Below, piece after piece: positions 1-6,206 of a stretch of 10,758 nucleotides of DNA (its first letter is position 1; every line of letters begins with the position of its first letter). The DNA is taken from the NCBI GenBank assembly GCA_003585845.1, contig NQOP01000001.1, positions 519,046 through 529,803 on the forward strand, written 5' to 3'. Both the position numbers and the translations under genes were made by a program. This stretch comes from Bifidobacteriaceae bacterium NR021. Its GTDB lineage: Bacteria; Actinomycetota; Actinomycetes; Actinomycetales; Bifidobacteriaceae. The notes under the pieces are model-generated. The model made no database searches. It worked only from the letters and a program-made list of their open reading frames with translations, and was not told the DNA's origin.

Positions 1-628
1 AACTTCCTTCTTCTCCCTGTTCGTATTGAATAAACGGATACGGTTTCAAATCTTCCAAGCTCAAGCTTTTTCGTACTGCAAGCGGATTATTTCTAGAAAG
101 AAAAACATGCAATTTTGCTCGGAAAAGCGGGTGGAACTCCAAATGTTTTTCGCGAAGAAGCTTTCCAATTACATCCTTGTTGTAGTCAGAAAGATAAAGA
201 ATTCCAAGGTCTGCGCGCATATCGCTTACTTGCTTAATAATATTTTTTGTGCGCGTCTCGCGAATTGAAAACTCGTATTCGTCAGAATGAATACTGCGAA
301 TCATATCGACGAATGCTTCAACAGCAAACATGTAGTGCTGTGTTGCAACGCTGCATAATTGTGGGCGAGGCTTAGTACTTTTGTAGCGTTCTTCAAGAAG
401 ATCCGCCTGCTCAATTACTTGTCGAGCGTACGTCAAAAACTCCGCTCCATCAGCTGTTAATGCAATTCCTTGAGTGGATCTAGTGAAAATCTCAATATTA
501 AGTTCTCTTTCAAGCTCTTTTACAGAAGAGCTCAATGCTGGTTGTGAAATATATAGTGCTCGTGCTGCTTCGTTCATTGAACCGCAGTCAACGATTTTTA
601 CAATATATTTCAGTTGTAGCAAAGTCAT
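1..628 (-). CDS. LysR-family transcriptional regulator, partial (C-terminus beyond left edge)
   Basis: The minus strand reads open from an ATG at 628-626 to the left edge, giving 209 codons with no stop. Residues 1-60 form the LysR winged helix-turn-helix: it opens with MTLLQLKYIV, and the recognition region has the diagnostic AARALYISQPALSSSVKELE followed by LFTR/LT-like residues (IEIFTR, GIALTADG). A linker helix covers about 61-90. From about 91 a periplasmic-binding-like effector domain begins (CSVATQHYMFAVEAF, then DLGILYLSD). LysR proteins are usually about 300 aa, so roughly 90 residues are missing. The start is preceded by a weak purine-rich SD (GAAAGAAG, about 6 nt upstream). The effector and targets cannot be read from the sequence. 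LysR proteins often act on a divergent neighbour, but here the upstream gene is co-directional. Confidence 0.93.
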   Translation of the reverse strand, partial: MTLLQLKYIVKIVDCGSMNEAARALYISQPALSSSVKELERELNIEIFTRSTQGIALTADGAEFLTYARQVIEQADLLEERYKSTKPRPQLCSVATQHYMFAVEAFVDMIRSIHSDEYEFSIRETRTKNIIKQVSDMRADLGILYLSDYNKDVIGKLLREKHLEFHPLFRAKLHVFLSRNNPLAVRKSLSLEDLKPYPFIQYEQGEEGS

Positions 629-788
629 ATGAGCTTCTTTCGTGAGCTAAAAGTTAAAATAATTATCAAAAATCACATAAATGAGCCGCTAACGAATCTA
701 GCAAAAGGTATAGGCATAACCTAATTATTAGTTTCCATAACTATAGTTTCCATAACCTAGTAATATAAGCTAAATATTTAAGCAATTA
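629..788 (-). promoter_or_regulatory. Intergenic region upstream of the LysR gene
   Basis: These 160 AT-rich bases separate the HAD gene from the LysR gene, both on the minus strand. I see no gene and no clear GC-rich terminator. A TATACC hexamer on the minus strand at 712-707 could serve as a -10, but no convincing -35 accompanies it. The region contains the short direct repeats listed separately, in the position where an autoregulatory site for a LysR protein would be expected. That role is inference only. Confidence 0.3.
729..756. repeat. Two 13-bp direct repeats upstream of the LysR gene
   Basis: TAGTTTCCATAAC occurs at 729-741 and exactly again at 744-756, a 15-bp period. A third CATAACCTA-type copy starts at 715 (CATAACCTAAT), resembling the sequence after the last repeat (CATAACCTAGT at 751). 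The repeats lie about 100 bp upstream of the LysR start codon. Confidence 0.6.
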
Positions 789-1439
789 TTAAAGATTTAC
801 TCCCACTGAAGCTAAATCCTTGCGCGCTTGCTCTGCGGTTGTAAAAACAAATCCATGCATGCCAACTCTATGAGCTCCATCAATATTTGCTGGCTTATCG
901 TCGAAGAAAACAGTTGTTTGCGGATTCAAGCCAAATCTACTTATAGCAAGTTCAAAAATTTCCGGTTCTGGCTTATGTAAATGCTCAACACCGGAAATAA
1001 TAGTTCCTTGTAAAAGAGTAGAAAGTTCTGGGAATTTGCGTAGCGCAAGTGGGAAAGTTTCTCTTGACCAATTCGTTAAGCCCCACACTCCGTATCCAGC
1101 TTTACGTAGATCATGCAATAAATCAACCATTCCAGGCATCATTCGCGTCAAAACTTGGTCATAATGAGCACAATACCAACGGAAAGCTTCTGCAAGTTCG
1201 CTTCCAAAGCGACGTTCGTATTCAGGCATAAGATCTTTCAAAAGCTCGCCGCCGTCCATGCGATCTTCAAACTCGTAGAATCCAGCTAAATCATTCTTTC
1301 CGAAGCTTCCATTAGGGCAAATAGTATCAACTAAATTCGGGAATTGCTTTTGCAAACAGTTTCGGCAATTCCATTCGAGTAGAACTTTGCAATAGTCAAA
1401 CATGACGTCATGAATCTCAATATTTTGTGCATTGGTCAT
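789..1439 (-). CDS. HAD-superfamily hydrolase (subfamily IA-like)
   Basis: This 216-aa protein has the size and motif order of haloacid dehalogenase-like hydrolases. Motif I lies at residues 12-23 (VMFDYCKVLLEW), with Asp15 as the probable nucleophile. A helical cap follows at about 25-100. Motif II is GLTNWS with Thr122, motif III is HKPEPEIF with Lys156, and motif IV is VFFDDKP with Asp180-Asp181 for Mg2+. The residue two after the nucleophile is Cys17, not the Asp that classical HAD phosphatases use as general acid, so the reaction may not be simple phosphatase chemistry; the substrate is unknown. The ATG is well supported by AGAAGGAGT at 1456-1448, 8 nt upstream. A TATAAA at 1480-1475 on the minus strand could be a -10. 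It lies 96 bp downstream of nnrD and may be cotranscribed with it. The protein should be cytosolic. Confidence 0.9.
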   Translation of the reverse strand: MTNAQNIEIHDVMFDYCKVLLEWNCRNCLQKQFPNLVDTICPNGSFGKNDLAGFYEFEDRMDGGELLKDLMPEYERRFGSELAEAFRWYCAHYDQVLTRMMPGMVDLLHDLRKAGYGVWGLTNWSRETFPLALRKFPELSTLLQGTIISGVEHLHKPEPEIFELAISRFGLNPQTTVFFDDKPANIDGAHRVGMHGFVFTTAEQARKDLASVGVNL

Positions 1440-1493
1440 TTGTTTCTACTCCTTCTATTTGTTTCATACGTTATTTTATATTCGCATATTTTG

Positions 1494-1538
1494 TTTTGCG
1501 CACTAATATTTTGCGCACTACTATTATTCTGCGCGCTA
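1494..1538. repeat. Three degenerate TTTTGCGCACTA repeats between the HAD gene and nnrD
   Basis: TTTTGCGCACTA occurs at 1494-1505 and again exactly at 1509-1520. A diverged copy, TTCTGCGCGCTA, at 1527-1538 overlaps the nnrD stop codon (TAG, minus strand 1538-1536). Offsets are 15 and 18 bp. The unit shows no strong hairpin and no following T-run, so it does not look like a terminator. Confidence 0.55.
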
Positions 1539-2678
1539 CTTTATATTAATAAGAATCCCAAGAACATGCGGTAATGCATTTATAATGTCGCTTGCCACAA
1601 TTGGATGTTCCAAAGTTAAAGCACGCTTTGATTTCACTATGTCTTGCACTAGTTGAGTGTAATTGTTTCCTCCGCTACTGCGTGATGCAAATACTGCGCA
1701 AACTCCGTGAATCACAGCTGCGCTCGCTGCAATAAGTGCGTAATTTTTGTTATTCGCGTTGTCATTGTTATTGTCGTTTTCGTTATCTTTTTCGTGCTGA
1801 GCTAGCAATGCTCCTAAAATTCCTGCTAGAACATCTCCTGAACCTGCAGTTGCTAGCCAAGATGGAGCGTATTGTGCAATATAAATAGGAGAGTGCAATT
1901 TTGATGGTGAAGCAACTGCTGTTGTTGCGCCTTTAACTAACACAGTTGCTCCAGTAAGATCGGCTGCTTTTTGAGCGTAGTGAGTTGGGTTGCTAGATAT
2001 TTGTTGTGCGCTTACTTCTAAATCGTATCTAGTAAAAAGCGAGCTTAATTCTCCTGCATGAGGTGTGAGAACTACTTTTTCGTAAACTTGTTTTGGTAGT
2101 AAGTCTAATGCTCCAGCATCTACGCATATTGGCGGAAGATTGTTATTTAATTGCGTTTCAGCGTTTTCGTTTTTGTTGTCGTTTTCGTTGGAGTATTTTG
2201 CAAGTATGCTAGCAATGTATTTTCTTTGAGATAAAGCAGTTTCGTCGTTGCAATGACTTTCGTCTGGTATGCCGCATCCAACTGTTATTGCGTCTATTTT
2301 TCCGTTTAATTGTTCAGATGCTACTACCTCAGGCGATGCTTGCAATACTAAGTTTTGTGCGCGAAGAGGACCTGAATAACGAACCATTCCAATATTTGCA
2401 TGTATTGCAGCGCTTGTACTTAACACTGCTGCTCCGGGATAGTCGTTTGAACCGGTAATTACGCCTAGAACGCCTCTTGAATATTTGTTATCGCTTGCAT
2501 GAGGCGTGCGCAATGGTGTGGAAGCAAGATGAATATCTACAGATATTTCATTATTTGCAGAGTTTTTATCGTCAGTGTGCGAACTGTCGGGTTTTGCAAT
2601 GTAATTCATACCATCTGTATTGCCAAACATATTATTAAGTGTAATTGCTGTTAAGCACATGCAGAGTTGGCTAAACAT
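1536..2678 (-). CDS. nnrD: ADP/ATP-dependent NAD(P)H-hydrate dehydratase
   Basis: Members of this ribokinase-like family (YjeF C-terminal domain) use ADP or ATP to dehydrate damaged NAD(P)H hydrates back to NAD(P)H in the cytosol. Diagnostic stretches are KYSRGVLGVITGS with DYPGAA (residues 65-84), the TPHAGEL loop (205-211), TVLVKGATT (245-253) and the nucleotide/catalytic motif WLATAGSGDVLAGILGAL (274-291), with Asp282 as the likely catalytic base. The usual single-domain protein is near 280-300 aa. This one reaches 380 through an unusual N-terminus of about 50-60 residues and two Asn/Asp-rich insertions (about 163-180 and 297-312). No NnrE epimerase domain is fused. No good SD precedes the ATG at 2678; in-frame Met codons at residues 7, 17 and 24 are alternatives, and none has a clear SD either, so the start is uncertain. 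It is divergent from the metal transporter genes. Confidence 0.9.
   Translation of the reverse strand: MFSQLCMCLTAITLNNMFGNTDGMNYIAKPDSSHTDDKNSANNEISVDIHLASTPLRTPHASDNKYSRGVLGVITGSNDYPGAAVLSTSAAIHANIGMVRYSGPLRAQNLVLQASPEVVASEQLNGKIDAITVGCGIPDESHCNDETALSQRKYIASILAKYSNENDNKNENAETQLNNNLPPICVDAGALDLLPKQVYEKVVLTPHAGELSSLFTRYDLEVSAQQISSNPTHYAQKAADLTGATVLVKGATTAVASPSKLHSPIYIAQYAPSWLATAGSGDVLAGILGALLAQHEKDNENDNNNDNANNKNYALIAASAAVIHGVCAVFASRSSGGNNYTQLVQDIVKSKRALTLEHPIVASDIINALPHVLGILINIK
1743..1790 (-). repeat. Asn/Asp-rich low-complexity insertion 2 in nnrD
   Basis: This encodes residues 297-312 (KDNENDNNNDNANNKN), between the GSGDVLAGILGAL motif and the following helix AASAAVIHG. The DNA is a run of AAY/GAY/GAA codons. 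It contains the 14-mer AACGAAAACGACAA (minus strand 1784-1771), also present in insertion 1 in the same frame, which suggests triplet-type slippage or copying. Confidence 0.7.
2139..2192 (-). repeat. Asn/Asp/Glu-rich low-complexity insertion 1 in nnrD
   Basis: This encodes residues 163-180 (SNENDNKNENAETQLNNN), placed between a surface helix (YIASILAKY) and the core strand PPICVDAGALDLL. It shares the 14-mer AACGAAAACGACAA (minus strand 2189-2176) with insertion 2. The insertion is hydrophilic and in frame, and conserved core motifs flank it on both sides, so the gene looks intact. Confidence 0.7.
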
Positions 2679-2838
2679 GTGTATTACTGTCTAAACTTAT
2701 GTATTGTTACAATTTGTAAACATTTTGAAAATATTTGTAATTTTTTTGTTATTCTGCGTGTCGTGAGTGTTACGGCGTGTCGCTACTAGTTTTGCGTAAA
2801 AAATAAACAAAAATGCCTGCTTAATAAATTTGTTCAAA

Positions 2839-2847
2839 TGTTATAAT
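2839..2847 (+). promoter_or_regulatory. Extended -10-like element TGTTATAAT
   Basis: This is an exact TGnTATAAT sequence on the plus strand with no recognisable -35. If active it would give the metal-transporter mRNA a leader of about 280 nt or produce a short untranslated RNA. In such AT-rich DNA a chance match is quite possible. Confidence 0.25.
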
Positions 2848-2998
2848 CACATTTATTTTTTCGTTGGTATATTAACGTTTTTTAATGCAAGATAAAGCAG
2901 AAAGCAGCATGGTCTTTTTTGAAATTTTGCATTATAACAGATGGAAAAGTCGCGAAACGCATTTTTGCAAAAATAATTATATTTTTTCACATTTTTTA

Positions 2999-3027
2999 TT
3001 GACCGTCACGCATATTTTTCTTATGCT
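2999..3027 (+). promoter_or_regulatory. Sigma-70 type promoter for the metal ABC transporter cluster
   Basis: A -35 of TTGACC (2999-3004) and a -10 of TATGCT (3022-3027) are separated by 17 bp, the best promoter-like pair in the intergenic region. Transcription would start near 3034 and leave a leader of roughly 100 nt before the GTG at 3133. Two candidate operator-like dyads lie directly downstream. Confidence 0.55.
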
Positions 3028-3038
3028 ATAAGCGTTAT

Positions 3039-3053
3039 TGCGAATGATTATTT
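3039..3053. promoter_or_regulatory. Possible Zur-like site overlapping the transcription start
   Basis: TGCGAATGATTATTT has the AAT-G-ATT core of the actinobacterial/Fur-family Zur consensus TGANAATNATTNTCA, which I recall from the literature. Nine of the 12 defined positions match; the right arm TCA and the left A are missing. It sits about 5-20 bp after the predicted start, a place where a repressor would block transcription. The half-site mismatches keep this tentative. Confidence 0.3.
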
Positions 3054-3056
3054 TTT

Positions 3057-3075
3057 TCATGAATGGCTTTCATGA
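3057..3075. promoter_or_regulatory. Perfect 7-bp inverted repeat, candidate metalloregulator operator
   Basis: TCATGAA-TGGCT-TTCATGA is a 19-bp element with exact arms and a 5-bp centre, located in the leader between the promoter and the binding-protein SD. The stem would be weak as RNA (2 G/C pairs of 7), so a protein-binding site is more likely than a riboregulator. A 19-bp dyad is a typical size for Fur/DtxR-type repressor sites, but the arms do not match an IdeR or MntR consensus that I know. Confidence 0.4.
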
Positions 3076-3132
3076 GTACCTCTCACAATCAACCCATGCA
3101 ATAACAGTTAAAGATTCCCGAAAGGAACGAGT

Positions 3133-4314
3133 GTGAAAACTTCACGAATTTTCGCAACTGCAGCTGCGGTTGCATTATTAGCAACTTCTATGGGTGCTTG
3201 CGGCTCTGCAAAAAATGCCGAAAATAAGGCGAATGGCAATCAAGTAAATGTAGTGGCAACTACAACTCAAATTTGCGATTACGTAACTCAAATCGCTTCA
3301 ACTGCTGACGCAAAATCTGGATTGAGCCTCAATAAGACTGATTCTCAGGGCAAGAAGTCTGTAATCGGAGCTCCTCAAGACAAAGCAAAGTCAACAATTA
3401 ATTTGACCTGCTTGCTTGCGCCAAACGCTTCTGCTCATGAGCATGAAATGACTCCAGCTCAATCTAAAGCTCTTTCTAAGGCTGATTTGATGCTCGTTTC
3501 TGGTGTAGATCTCGAGCACTTCTTGGATCAAGCTGTGAAAGCTACCGGTTTTAAGGGCACTATGGGTGTAACTTCCGGTATTCTCACTGCTGATGAAATC
3601 AAGGATCCAAAGGCTGAGACTGCTAAGGAAAAGGATCTTCCATACAAGGTTGATCGCGGTATCGCTAAGGTTCATGCTGAAAAGTGGCCATTCCCTCCAG
3701 AAGAAGGCGAGAAGGAGCCTGAATTCCAGTATGATCCACATATTTGGACAAGCACGAAGAATACGATGATTCAGGTTAAGAATATCGGTTATTTCCTCGG
3801 AAAAGCTCTTCCTAAGAGCAAGTCTATTTTCGATGAGCATGTTGAAAAGTTCGTTAAGTCTTTGACTGATTTGGATGCTTGGGCAACTAAAGCTTTGAAT
3901 AGTGTGCCACAAAAGCATCGTGTTCTCTTCACTTCTCACGATGCATTCGGTTACTTCTCTCGTGACTACAATGTGAAGTTCATTGGTGCAGCACTTTCTG
4001 ATTTCAACAGCCAGCAGGATGCTACTGCAGATCATATTCAGAAAGCTGCAGAAGACGTTAAGAAGTCCGGAGCTGTTGCGATTTTCGCTGAGAATTCTAA
4101 CAATTCCAAGTCTATTAAAGCTGTTGCTTCTGCAGCAGGAGTGAAGGCTGTTATTGGCGACGATGCGCTTTACGGAGATTCTCTTGGACCAGTTGGATCT
4201 GCTGGAGAAACTTACATCGGATCCATTGTTCACAATGTTGAAACATTGGTGAAAGCTTGGAATGGTAATGTTCCTGAATTCCCAGATTCAGTTAAGACTG
4301 CATTGAAGAAGTAA
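3133..4314 (+). CDS. Metal (zinc/manganese) ABC transporter substrate-binding lipoprotein
   Basis: This 393-aa protein is the extracellular metal-capturing part of the importer. It starts at GTG 3133 with AAAGGA 6 nt upstream. The N-terminus is a lipoprotein signal: Lys/Arg, a hydrophobic stretch (residues 6-19), then SMGAC with Cys23 as lipid anchor (Met at -3 is a slightly unusual lipobox). It belongs to the cluster A-I/TroA-ZnuA fold. Likely metal ligands are His102 or His104 (NASAHEHEMTP), His203 (DPHIW), His269 (FTSHDAFGYFS) and Asp349 (LYGDSLG), a His3-Asp set like TroA, which binds Zn or Mn. Two charged insertions (about 56-89 and 154-198) make it longer than the usual 300 aa. Codon use is richer in AAG and TTC than the permease genes, which suggests high expression. 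Zn versus Mn cannot be decided here. Confidence 0.93.
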   Translation: MKTSRIFATAAAVALLATSMGACGSAKNAENKANGNQVNVVATTTQICDYVTQIASTADAKSGLSLNKTDSQGKKSVIGAPQDKAKSTINLTCLLAPNASAHEHEMTPAQSKALSKADLMLVSGVDLEHFLDQAVKATGFKGTMGVTSGILTADEIKDPKAETAKEKDLPYKVDRGIAKVHAEKWPFPPEEGEKEPEFQYDPHIWTSTKNTMIQVKNIGYFLGKALPKSKSIFDEHVEKFVKSLTDLDAWATKALNSVPQKHRVLFTSHDAFGYFSRDYNVKFIGAALSDFNSQQDATADHIQKAAEDVKKSGAVAIFAENSNNSKSIKAVASAAGVKAVIGDDALYGDSLGPVGSAGETYIGSIVHNVETLVKAWNGNVPEFPDSVKTALKK

Positions 4315-4437
4315 CATATAAATAACAGTAAAAATAACAGTATCGTAACAGTAACTTTAATAGTGAAAGTTTAATAACGAAAACAAAAAGTTACTGTTAC
4401 GAATACTTATTAATGAACTGAAAAGACTGGAAATATA
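4315..4437 (+). other. Intercistronic spacer with triple repeats and a long hairpin
   Basis: TAACAGTA occurs three times, at 4323-4330, 4335-4342 and 4346-4353 (periods 12 and 11), and once inverted (TACTGTTA, 4392-4399). The last direct copy and the inverted copy form part of a perfect 16-bp inverted repeat, 4343-4358 with 4387-4402, enclosing a 28-nt loop. No T-run follows, so it is not a canonical intrinsic terminator. In ABC importers such hairpins after the binding-protein gene often stabilise its mRNA 3' end or reduce read-through; that role is inferred here. Confidence 0.7.
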
Positions 4438-5250
4438 GTGAATAAGAGCGTCCTTGCAATGAAAAATTGCGACCTGGCATACGGTTATAAAACTGTAGTG
4501 ACTGGTATTAATGGCAGTGTGCAAGCCGGGGAAGCTTTGGCTTTAATAGGTCCAAATGGTTCTGGAAAAACAACGTTTTTACAGGCTATTATTGGCATCG
4601 TGCGCGTAAGTCGCGGCGAACTGAAAATGCCTAAGGCTTTGTCTATTGGATATGTGCCACAGCAGGTTGATTTGGATTTAACATTCCCTATTACTGCACG
4701 GCAAGTTGTTGCAATGGGCTTAAGTAGGCAGACAGGTTTTCTTGGATTGCTTAAAAAAGATCAGAAAAAGGCTGTTGAGGATGCTCTTAATCACGTTGGT
4801 TTATTAAATCGTGCAGATGTGCGATTTGGTGACCTTTCTGGCGGTCAGCGCCAACGCATTCTTCTTGCGCGCGCTATTGTTGCAAAGCCAACGCTTATTT
4901 TGCTCGACGAACCTTTTAATGGTCTTGATGAACCGAATCGCCGAGAACTTCTTAATATTATGAAATCAGCAAAGCAAGAAGGTATTGCTTTTGTTGTGTC
5001 TACGCACGATTTAGTTATTGCAGATGCTATTTGTGAAAAAGCGTTACTTTTAGCTGGCAAGCAGATTGCTTTTGGCGCGCTTAAAGAAGTAATGACTAAA
5101 GAAAATATTACTCGCGCATATGGTGGAAGTATGCCTGCTGCTTCTGCAGGTCTTACGCTTTCGCAAATGTCTGAAGAGGATTCTGATTCTAAAGAAGGCT
5201 CTAAAGAAGTTTTTAGCGATGGTTTAAAAATTAGCGGAAGGCAAGATTAA
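4438..5250 (+). CDS. Metal ABC transporter ATP-binding protein
   Basis: This 270-aa cytosolic ATPase energises the metal importer. All ABC motifs are present in order: Walker A GPNGSGKTT (residues 38-46), Q-loop VPQQ (73-76), signature LSGGQRQR (133-140), Walker B LILLDEPF (153-160) and the switch His190 in VVSTHD. Residues 1-230 are the conserved ZnuC/MntB/TroB-like domain; the C-terminal 40 residues are Ser/Asp/Glu/Lys-rich and probably unstructured. The start is GTG 4438 with a weak GGA 7 nt upstream. An ATG at residue 8 has no better SD, but GTG keeps the natural beta strand. The weak initiation and the upstream hairpin both suggest lower output than the binding protein. Its stop TAA overlaps the next gene's ATG by one base (TAATG), implying translational coupling. 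Confidence 0.95.
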   Translation: MNKSVLAMKNCDLAYGYKTVVTGINGSVQAGEALALIGPNGSGKTTFLQAIIGIVRVSRGELKMPKALSIGYVPQQVDLDLTFPITARQVVAMGLSRQTGFLGLLKKDQKKAVEDALNHVGLLNRADVRFGDLSGGQRQRILLARAIVAKPTLILLDEPFNGLDEPNRRELLNIMKSAKQEGIAFVVSTHDLVIADAICEKALLLAGKQIAFGALKEVMTKENITRAYGGSMPAASAGLTLSQMSEEDSDSKEGSKEVFSDGLKISGRQD

Positions 5251-6206
5251 TGCTTGCCCAATTAGTTGAGTCATTAAGAGAAGTTCTGGAACCAATTCCA
5301 GGTTTTGATTTTATTGCTTCTGCTCCTTATATTTTTCGTCCGTTCTGCTTACTTGTAGTTCTATCTATAGCTAGCGGAATCGTTGGTGTATTTGTGAACT
5401 TGAGATGTGCTGAATTTAATGCGGAAGCTATTGTGCATGGCATATTTCCTGGAATTGTTGTAGGTGCTTTATACGGTGGCATAGATCAAATTATTCCTGG
5501 TGCTGCGATTTGTTCAGTATTTTTAGTTGCTGCGTTAGTGTGGGCTTCTCGTTCAGCTCGCATAAATGAATCGATTATTGCAACTGTTTTAACTACTTTC
5601 TTTGCTCTTGGTGTAGTAATTTCACTAAAAAAAGGTGATATGTCAGGTCAGCTCGAGGCATTGATGTTTGGTAGGCTGCTTGATGTCACTGATGAGCGAA
5701 TGACTCAGGCAATGTGGATTTGCTTGTTTGCAATTATTGTGCTTTTGGCAACTTGGAAACAGCAGATTATTGTTGCTTTCGATCGAGCAAGTGCTCCATT
5801 AATGGGAGTGCATACTCTTTTTGTAGATATTGTTCTTAACGTTGGTATTGCTGCGGTTGTTGTTTCTGCATCTTCAGCTGTTGGCGTTCTTCTTGTGATC
5901 GGATACCTTATTATTCCAGGAGCTAGTGCTCGTTTAGTGTCTAGAACAGTTGGACGCATGGTTGCAGTTGGTATTTTTGTTGGTATTGCTGGAGTTGTTC
6001 TTGGTATGTACGTTATGAATTTGGAGCTTGATCATCCTATTTCTCCTCAAGCAGCAATTGCATTAAGCATGTGCGCAATGTTCGTAGTTGTGCTTATTGT
6101 GCGCTGGCTGTTCCAAGTTATTTCATCTATAGTTTTTGCGCATAAAACTCATACAAGCGATAGCGATATGCAAGTTTTAGCAAAATCTTATAAAGGTAGG
6201 GAATAG
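5250..6206 (+). CDS. Metal ABC transporter permease 1 (ABC-3 family)
   Basis: This 318-aa inner-membrane permease has 8-9 hydrophobic segments (roughly 31-50, 61-82, 84-100, 108-125, 153-169, 190-207, 211-226, 236-256, 268-295). ABC-3 family marks are the EAIVHGIFPGIVVG segment (59-72), AFDRASAPLMGV (176-187) and the stretch SSAVGVLLVIGYLIIPGASARL (208-229), which in ZnuB/TroC/MntC-type proteins lies at the coupling region. The short hydrophilic tail after 296 is cytosolic by prediction. The SD GGAAGG (5236-5241) lies inside the ATPase gene, 8 nt before the ATG. It likely pairs with permease 2 as a heterodimer around the ATPase dimer. The gene runs directly into permease 2 with no gap (TAG then ATG). 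Confidence 0.93.
   Translation: MLAQLVESLREVLEPIPGFDFIASAPYIFRPFCLLVVLSIASGIVGVFVNLRCAEFNAEAIVHGIFPGIVVGALYGGIDQIIPGAAICSVFLVAALVWASRSARINESIIATVLTTFFALGVVISLKKGDMSGQLEALMFGRLLDVTDERMTQAMWICLFAIIVLLATWKQQIIVAFDRASAPLMGVHTLFVDIVLNVGIAAVVVSASSAVGVLLVIGYLIIPGASARLVSRTVGRMVAVGIFVGIAGVVLGMYVMNLELDHPISPQAAIALSMCAMFVVVLIVRWLFQVISSIVFAHKTHTSDSDMQVLAKSYKGRE

Larger units (their letters stand above)
2679..3132. promoter_or_regulatory. Divergent intergenic region between nnrD and the metal transporter cluster
   Basis: These 454 bp are very AT-rich with no supportable gene. A 48-codon plus-strand ORF at 2885-3031 lacks an SD and runs through the promoter. Going rightwards the region holds a small dyad TTACAA-T-TTGTAA (2707-2719), an extended -10 type sequence TGTTATAAT (2839-2847), another TGGTATATT (2865-2873), the best promoter at 2999-3027, and two dyad elements at 3039-3053 and 3057-3075. 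No clear minus-strand promoter for nnrD could be fixed. Confidence 0.6.

Noticed and set aside
26..268. Plus-strand 80-codon open frame at the left end
   Set aside because: It lies opposite the LysR gene, whose protein is unmistakable on the minus strand; its translation resembles no known family.
2885..3031. Plus-strand 48-codon ORF in the divergent intergenic region
   Set aside because: It has no ribosome binding site, a composition that simply reflects AT-rich DNA, and it runs through the best promoter of the metal cluster.
3391..4233. Long minus-strand open frame (280 codons) opposite the metal-binding protein gene
   Set aside because: It is an antisense shadow caused by codon bias of the real gene; the translation is Ser/Arg/Leu/Ile-rich without domain motifs.
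4343..4402. Intrinsic terminator between the binding protein and ATPase genes
   Set aside because: The 16-bp stem is perfect but AT-rich, has a 28-nt loop and no following T-run; the downstream genes also need read-through because no clear own promoter is seen.
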